From positions 1-10,617 of the forward strand of contig WQUS01000253.1 in NCBI GenBank assembly GCA_009781965.1: a stretch of DNA of 10,617 bases, written 5' to 3'. The position numbers and the translations under genes are program-made. Position 1 is the stretch's first letter. Each line of letters begins with the position of its first letter. Of the stretch, positions 6,419 through 10,617 are shown one piece after another. Origin of the DNA: Bacillota bacterium (GTDB lineage: Bacteria; Bacillota; Desulfotomaculia; Desulfotomaculales; Desulfallaceae). The notes under the pieces are model-generated. The model searched no databases, was not told where the DNA came from, and was given only the letters and a program-made list of their open reading frames with translations.

Positions 6419-6670
6419 TTAACATTCAAGCTGACTAACCCGGCGATCGAGTTCATCTTGGTTATCGCTCATTCTTATTAGTAGTTCCAGCTGTTCCATC
6501 TCTATCATACTAAGTTTTCGAGCTTGAAACTCTAGGGCGGCTTCAAGTTTATTAAGTTTCCTGGTATGAAGTTCCTGAGTTATTTTTAGTCCGGATACAT
6601 CTGTTTCCAGCGCTGATACCTTACCAACCAAAGTCTCCAGTAAGTCAAGTATTTTTTCTTCGTTGCTCAT
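6419..6670 (-). CDS. Small coiled-coil protein of unknown function
   Basis: An 83-residue, highly charged protein with no membrane segment or signal peptide. Almost its whole length is heptad-like, with regularly spaced Leu/Ile/Val (for example ILDLLETLVGKV, then LNKLEAALEF and LLIRM). It should form a helical homo-oligomer. It ends in a single cysteine (LEC). The ribosome site is a full AGAAAGGAGG (6681-6690 on the complement), 10 bases before the ATG, so it is probably well translated. Short coiled-coil proteins of this kind are common and mostly uncharacterised in spore-forming Bacillota. The gene is divergent from the FMN-binding protein gene and may be co-transcribed with the 55-codon ORF behind it. 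Confidence 0.75.
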   Translation of the reverse strand: MSNEEKILDLLETLVGKVSALETDVSGLKITQELHTRKLNKLEAALEFQARKLSMIEMEQLELLIRMSDNQDELDRRVSQLEC

Positions 6671-6789
6671 TGAAAATTTGCCTCCTTTCTTCGTATATCT
6701 AATTAACTCGCATAAATTCCAAAAAACCTTTTAAAAAACAGCGAAATATGTTAAAATTCTTACAATTATTTGCGCAGCAGGTAAAAAAA

Positions 6790-6795
6790 TATAAT
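6790..6795 (+). promoter_or_regulatory. Candidate -10 (TATAAT) for the FMN-binding protein gene
   Basis: A perfect TATAAT lies in an A-rich stretch, 51 bases before the start codon. No good -35 is present at 16-18 bases: the hexamer there is TATTTG, and TTACAA at 6760-6765 is too far upstream. It may depend on an activator or an alternative factor. Confidence 0.4.
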
Positions 6796-6846
6796 ACGCT
6801 GGCGGCAGTTATTTAAATTTTGCAAACCTAAGGAGGAGGATGGCAA

Positions 6847-7239
6847 ATGCAAACGGTTCACGATTTTTTGAAAAAAACCGGCACTTACTACCTGGCCACC
6901 ATGGACGGCAATCAACCGAGAGTGCGCCCTTTTGGAACAATTAACCTTTTTGAAGGCAAGCTTTACATCCAGACTGGCAAGAAAAAGAATGTAGCCAAGC
7001 AAATTAGCGCCAATCCCAAAGTGGAATTGTCCGCCTTTGACGGTGAAACATGGATTCGCGTTGCCGCCACGCTGGTTGAGGACAACCGGGCGGAAGCCCA
7101 GGAGAGCATGCTGGCCGCCTACCCGTCACTGGCCAGAATGTACGCCGTCAACGACGGCAACACCGCGGTCTTTTATCTCAAAGACGCCATTGCCACTTTT
7201 TACACTTTCGGCGGCGAACCGAAAGAGGTGCGTTTTTAA
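6847..7239 (+). CDS. Pyridoxamine 5'-phosphate oxidase family, FMN-binding split-barrel protein
   Basis: A 130-residue soluble protein of the small split-barrel flavoprotein group. Typical features are the N-terminal helix and LATMDGNQPRVRPFG stretch (residues about 16-31), KLYIQTGKKKNVAKQI (about 38-53) with basic residues that usually contact the FMN phosphate, and NPKVELSAFDGETWIRV (about 56-72). It is too short and lacks the C-terminal substrate region of true PdxH, so vitamin B6 synthesis is unlikely. Relatives are general FMN-dependent reductases or oxidases, often annotated as nitroimidazole-resistance-like or general stress proteins. The ATG at 6847 is 8 bases after a strong AAGGAGGAGG. 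It is a single gene, converging on the giant surface-protein gene across a hairpin-rich gap. Confidence 0.9.
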   Translation: MQTVHDFLKKTGTYYLATMDGNQPRVRPFGTINLFEGKLYIQTGKKKNVAKQISANPKVELSAFDGETWIRVAATLVEDNRAEAQESMLAAYPSLARMYAVNDGNTAVFYLKDAIATFYTFGGEPKEVRF

Positions 7240-7273
7240 GCCCTGAAGATTTAGCATTGCCTGGCCATTGCCC

Positions 7274-7351
7274 ATGCGGCGCACACGAAACGTTAAGCCA
7301 TTGCAATATCTAGCTTTTAAGCCGAAATATGGCTATTTCGTGTGCGCATTA
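7274..7351. repeat. Long imperfect inverted repeat (first hairpin)
   Basis: Twelve bases GCGCACACGAAA (7279-7290) are perfectly complementary to 7336-7347. Inside them, AGCCAT (7296-7301) pairs with ATGGCT (7329-7334). The outer arms can be extended by ATGC with a three-base bulge. The terminal loop is about 27 bases. There is no T-run on either side. It may be a structured RNA, part of a small non-autonomous element, or a protein-binding palindrome. Confidence 0.75.
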
Positions 7352-7371
7352 CACAACTTTCAGGTGAATAA

Positions 7372-7429
7372 CGCAAATAGGGGCCATAAGCGGCACATTC
7401 AAGTTTGCTGCTTATGGCCCCTATTTGCG
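7372..7429. terminator. 20-base perfect inverted repeat (second hairpin), candidate bidirectional terminator
   Basis: The 20 bases at 7372-7391 are exactly complementary to 7410-7429. The 18-base centre pairs further (GGCA with TGCT-side bases, then a mismatch), leaving a loop of about 6. The G/C-rich core GGGGCC/GGCCCC is flanked by A/T-rich arm ends, so each strand reads CTATTTG after the core, a poor U-tract. It lies between two convergent genes, where a two-way terminator is expected. The stem is longer than most terminators, so another role is possible. Confidence 0.55.
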
Positions 7430-7454
7430 GCGGTCTGCATGTGCGGCGGTCTGC
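7426..7454. repeat. 13-base direct repeat pair
   Basis: TGCGGCGGTCTGC occurs at 7426-7438 and again at 7442-7454, with a period of 16 bases. The first copy overlaps the right arm of the second hairpin. It lies just downstream of the stop codon of the - strand surface-protein gene. It could be an element boundary, a protein-binding pair or a local slippage product. Confidence 0.7.
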
Positions 7455-7478
7455 CGATACCGATGGGTTGAGTTGCGA

Positions 7479-10400
7479 TTACTGCTGTGGATTGGCCTGC
7501 CATTGCGCGTATAAAAATAGCTGTCCGGCGGCGTCGAATCTTTTATGCGACCCGGGCGGCCAGTTAGTTCCGCTACCGTCTGCCTGATCGTTCCAACCGG
7601 TGAAGGTGTAGCCGGTCAGCGTCGGAATGACGTTGCTTACAGCAATGTCATTCCCGGTCGGGCCGTCGGGGCAGTGGCCGCGGCGGTAAGTTTCCGGGTT
7701 TGGTGTGGGCATGTTGCTCAAATTGTTAAGGCTGCGGTTTGCCGGCAGATTGGCGTTGTAGAGGATAGTATCCATATTAACCGCAAAGCCCACCACCGCG
7801 CTGTTGTTGTTGACCGGGGCTGTTGCTCCCGGCAAGCTGTAGGAATACCTGAATTGGTTGTATGCTGTCATGTAGGGGTAGGCCGGTACATGGAAAGTCA
7901 GAATAATGCCCGTGCTCTCGCCCGGGTTCAAGGTAAGGCTGCCAAAGTCAGCAAACACAGCTTTTGTACCTGCGCCTGGATTTTCCGTTGCCCAACCGGC
8001 GCTGCTCATTGTGGAGAGGTCCGGTCTGTCTGTGCCCCATAAGCCGTAAGTCGGCAGCGTTTGGGTCGTAGCGTATTTTACACTACCAGCCGACGGTGCT
8101 GTTCCAGCGAAGGTTGTGCCGACGAATGTGGTGCGGGCACTGGCTATCATCACGGAGCCAAGCGGGTCGCTTTTCTGTGGCAATATGTCGTAAAGTTTTA
8201 TATTGCTGACCGGGGTGGTGCTAATGTTGGTCAGTGTCAGTTTCATCCGCACCTCGTCGCCCTGATTGGCCGGGACCAGCGGGCTGTGAAGCTGGTAGCC
8301 ATTATACGCCGAGGACAGGTTTAAATTAATAAAATTGTTGGCTGTCGCCGACGAAGCTACTGATGTGCCGGTGGAGAGGGCCGAAGCGGTGGCAGGTGCA
8401 ACGACGACAGTTGTATTGGTCTTAGGTGATGAGGTAAGCTTATCGCTTGGTGCAAAACCGTATAGACTGTAACCAGTGATATTGGAAGCATTTTGGTAGG
8501 AATAGTTGTTCACAAAATTAGCCGCATCGTGCGAACTCAGCAGTACTGGGGGAATAGGGTAGCTTCCGGCCTCTGCCTCCTTTACAACCCTAAAGTTAAT
8601 GGGGATTATGAAGGCCGCTTGCGTATTATCCCCGTAAGGCTGCACCATATAATTCGGCGCCGCCTGGAAGGAGTAATAGTTATAGCTGGCGTCTGCTCCG
8701 GTAAAGGTGACGGTAACGTCTGCGGCAGCCCTGCTGCCAGTCTGCTCTTTCAATCCGCCGGGCAAGGTTATGGAGTAGCCTACCGGCTGGCCCTCAAAAC
8801 CGTGCGCTACCAGTATTTTTGGCACTTTAACCGCGATACGCGGGCTTACCCAGGGACCGACGGCGTTCCAAGCAACATTACGGCCGTTTACAGTGAGGGG
8901 GACCAGCGCTCCAGGTATTACGCCGTCGGCGCGGGTGGAAACAAGTTCGGCCAGGGCGTACGGGGTATAGCCGAAGGTGGTTGAATAGGCGTCGCCCTGC
9001 CGGATTGCTTGGTTGCCGTTTGCATCGTTATAATAAAGCTTCCAGGCCACCGAGGCTTTGTACATTGGCTGTGGTATGGGCGTGCCGTCCGGGAATAGCT
9101 GTCCTTTCCAGGCTGCCGGGCGGTAAGAGAAGTAAATGCCGTTCCCGGGCAGGAACTGCCCTTCTTCGGCGGCTGTACCCTTCTTGCCCATGGCCGTGAC
9201 GATTACCCTGTCTATATAATCACCCTTGGTCATATTTAACAGTCCGCTGTGTCCGTCGGCGCCATATAGGTCTGTATAAGTGTAGTTTTTGACAGCGGAT
9301 ACAGATGGCGCGAATATGCCGCCGTTTACGGTCCGTCCGCTTACACTGCCCTCACGGGGGTTTTTGAGCACGAATTCCACCTTCCACCGCGTCCAGTCTG
9401 GCAGATTGGCAGGGTCGGATTTATCACGCATGCCCACTACTTTAAATGCGTCAAAGTTAATTTTCCGCGAGTCGGTTTCGTTCTGGTATACCTCGTAACG
9501 GACGCCGCTGACGGCTTTCGCGCCCATATTTTTTGTGGTATGTGCGCTGCCGTAATTACTGGTTTGACCGATAAAAGGCATCATTATGCCGATATCACCG
9601 TCATTTGTGCCGCAGACGCTATGGGGAAAGCCGGTTGTGCCGTGAAAGGGGCTGAAATATAAATTCCAAGCCGCCCGGTTTATTTTAGTCCAGGTATAGG
9701 TTAGCGAACTCTTAATCGGCGCGCCGTTTATCCTCTTCGTGTCCGAACCGACGCGGATACTGACGGTCTGGCCCGCTTTAGTAAGGGCCGGTTTTGGTGT
9801 AAAGGTCATTGAGGTTTGCGTAAAGGTGTTGATGATCGTGCCGCCGGAGCCTACAAAATTCCAAGCGGCCTTGGGGTTGGCGTTGCTTGTGATGGCATGG
9901 TAATATCTGTCATAACCGGAACCTTGATAATTTACTACTGGCGAGGGAACTCCCGCGATACCGCCTTTATACCAGGTTAGGAAGCTAAGAGTGGGGGATA
10001 CGGTACTGCCGGTGGGAACTTCCACATAATAAAGGTTTTGATAGTTTAGATCGAAATCCGTCTGTTGGTAAAAATTATTGGCAATAGTGGGGGATACGCT
10101 TATGGAACCGCCCTGATATTGCGTAGGGTCGGCGGGGGTGCTGAAAATAGCGGCATAGGCAAGCTCATTAATGCTCCCGCCCGTTACCGGCGTCGCTGCG
10201 GTTACGGTTCCCGCATTTGTAGCGTTGACCATAGCTTGGGCCGTTGGCGCCCACAAGTATTGGTCCTTGGGGATCTGCCGCAGGTAATCCGTTTCAAATC
10301 TGAATTTAAGCGGTATGATGATGGGACCGGTTCTAAAACCAGGGTCGCTATTGCTTTTCAATGTCAGGGTGATCTTGTCGCCGTCAAAGGAATAGTTGGC

Positions 10401-10617
10401 CACATCCGGCAGGGTGGCCAAAGCGGCGGCATCCGGTGCAATTGGTACAAATAACGGTTTGAGCCTGTCGGAATCGCCACAGGTATCAAATGTTGCATAC
10501 AACGGATTGGATGGGTCGGGCAGACAGTTTACGGGCAGTTCAATGGCGCCGCCGAAAACGTATGAAGGGCTGACAGTGAGGCCCAGAGAAACCGTCAATT
10601 CGGGCGGCATTGCTCCC
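7479..10617 (-). CDS. Giant surface-type protein, C-terminal portion, with Listeria-Bacteroides (InlB-type) repeat
   Basis: An open frame of at least 1043 codons reaches the window edge. The first ATG inside (10610) is probably internal, since the frame stays open to the end. Residue numbers below count from it. The composition is typical of exported beta-rich proteins: rich in Thr, Ser, Gly, Asn and Tyr, and very poor in Cys. Residues about 770-925 (GDEVRMKLTLTNIS, then DFGSLTLNPGESTGIILTF) look like a DUF11-type beta-sandwich. Residues about 1000-1043 (GYTFTGWNDQADGSG to LYAQWQ) are a Listeria-Bacteroides repeat as found in internalin B. Two distant stretches, about 70-107 and 640-680, resemble each other (NYSF, then IIIPLKFRF versus NYYSF, then FIIPINFRV), suggesting a repeated domain. 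There is no LPXTG motif or hydrophobic tail, so anchoring, if any, would be N-terminal, outside the window. Adhesion or cell-envelope structure is inferred. Confidence 0.82.
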   Translation of the reverse strand, partial: GAMPPELTVSLGLTVSPSYVFGGAIELPVNCLPDPSNPLYATFDTCGDSDRLKPLFVPIAPDAAALATLPDVANYSFDGDKITLTLKSNSDPGFRTGPIIIPLKFRFETDYLRQIPKDQYLWAPTAQAMVNATNAGTVTAATPVTGGSINELAYAAIFSTPADPTQYQGGSISVSPTIANNFYQQTDFDLNYQNLYYVEVPTGSTVSPTLSFLTWYKGGIAGVPSPVVNYQGSGYDRYYHAITSNANPKAAWNFVGSGGTIINTFTQTSMTFTPKPALTKAGQTVSIRVGSDTKRINGAPIKSSLTYTWTKINRAAWNLYFSPFHGTTGFPHSVCGTNDGDIGIMMPFIGQTSNYGSAHTTKNMGAKAVSGVRYEVYQNETDSRKINFDAFKVVGMRDKSDPANLPDWTRWKVEFVLKNPREGSVSGRTVNGGIFAPSVSAVKNYTYTDLYGADGHSGLLNMTKGDYIDRVIVTAMGKKGTAAEEGQFLPGNGIYFSYRPAAWKGQLFPDGTPIPQPMYKASVAWKLYYNDANGNQAIRQGDAYSTTFGYTPYALAELVSTRADGVIPGALVPLTVNGRNVAWNAVGPWVSPRIAVKVPKILVAHGFEGQPVGYSITLPGGLKEQTGSRAAADVTVTFTGADASYNYYSFQAAPNYMVQPYGDNTQAAFIIPINFRVVKEAEAGSYPIPPVLLSSHDAANFVNNYSYQNASNITGYSLYGFAPSDKLTSSPKTNTTVVVAPATASALSTGTSVASSATANNFINLNLSSAYNGYQLHSPLVPANQGDEVRMKLTLTNISTTPVSNIKLYDILPQKSDPLGSVMIASARTTFVGTTFAGTAPSAGSVKYATTQTLPTYGLWGTDRPDLSTMSSAGWATENPGAGTKAVFADFGSLTLNPGESTGIILTFHVPAYPYMTAYNQFRYSYSLPGATAPVNNNSAVVGFAVNMDTILYNANLPANRSLNNLSNMPTPNPETYRRGHCPDGPTGNDIAVSNVIPTLTGYTFTGWNDQADGSGTNWPPGSHKRFDAAGQLFLYAQWQANPQQ

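Noticed and set aside
7268..7471. A + strand 67-codon frame through the two hairpins
   Set aside because: It spans both inverted repeats, so its translation is dictated by palindromes. It lacks a Shine-Dalgarno and resembles no protein.
7545..8984. Several + strand open frames opposite the surface-protein gene (7545-8042, 8061-8324, 8493-8984)
   Set aside because: They are shadows of the long - strand frame, with no ribosome sites or recognisable domains.

Overview
The window looks like chromosomal DNA of an endospore-forming member of the Bacillota. The proteins look clostridial or Negativicutes-like, but the genus cannot be fixed from the sequence. The clues are strong Shine-Dalgarno sites (one is a full AGAAAGGAGG), short A/T-rich promoters in otherwise GC-rich DNA, and a collagen-like gene preceded by a mother-cell (sigma-E/K type) -10 element. 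No tRNA, rRNA, CRISPR array, transposase or phage gene is visible.

Layout from left to right: the 3' end of ileS (isoleucyl-tRNA synthetase, zinc-finger tail) runs into prfC (release factor 3) on the + strand. prfC overlaps by 18 bases, tail to tail, a zinc-ribbon SAM methyltransferase on the - strand. That methyltransferase is divergent from a collagen-like protein of about 480 residues, and the 127-base gap between them carries a CATAnnnTA element pointing in each direction. A strong intrinsic terminator closes the collagen gene and separates it from a convergent PAQR/hemolysin III membrane protein (trhA). trhA is divergent from rlmD (23S rRNA m5U methyltransferase), and both have readable promoters. 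rlmD converges on a small - strand pair: an 83-residue coiled-coil protein followed by a possible 55-residue ORF that runs into the 3' end of rlmD. Next is a + strand FMN-binding protein of the pyridoxamine-phosphate-oxidase family. A 239-base gap with two long inverted repeats and a 13-base direct repeat follows. The right third is one very large - strand surface-type protein whose N-terminus lies beyond the window; it ends in a Listeria-Bacteroides (InlB-type) repeat.

The housekeeping genes (ileS, prfC, rlmD) serve translation and look ordinary. The accessory interest lies in two places. The first is the collagen-like gene: Cys-flanked Gly-X-Y helix, then a regular Leu/Ile heptad neck, then an unrecognised C-terminal domain, with a probable sporulation promoter and a divergent methyltransferase that may be co-expressed. 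The second is the hairpin-rich gap beside the giant surface protein. Strand direction alternates at nearly every gene, so most transcription units here are single genes.
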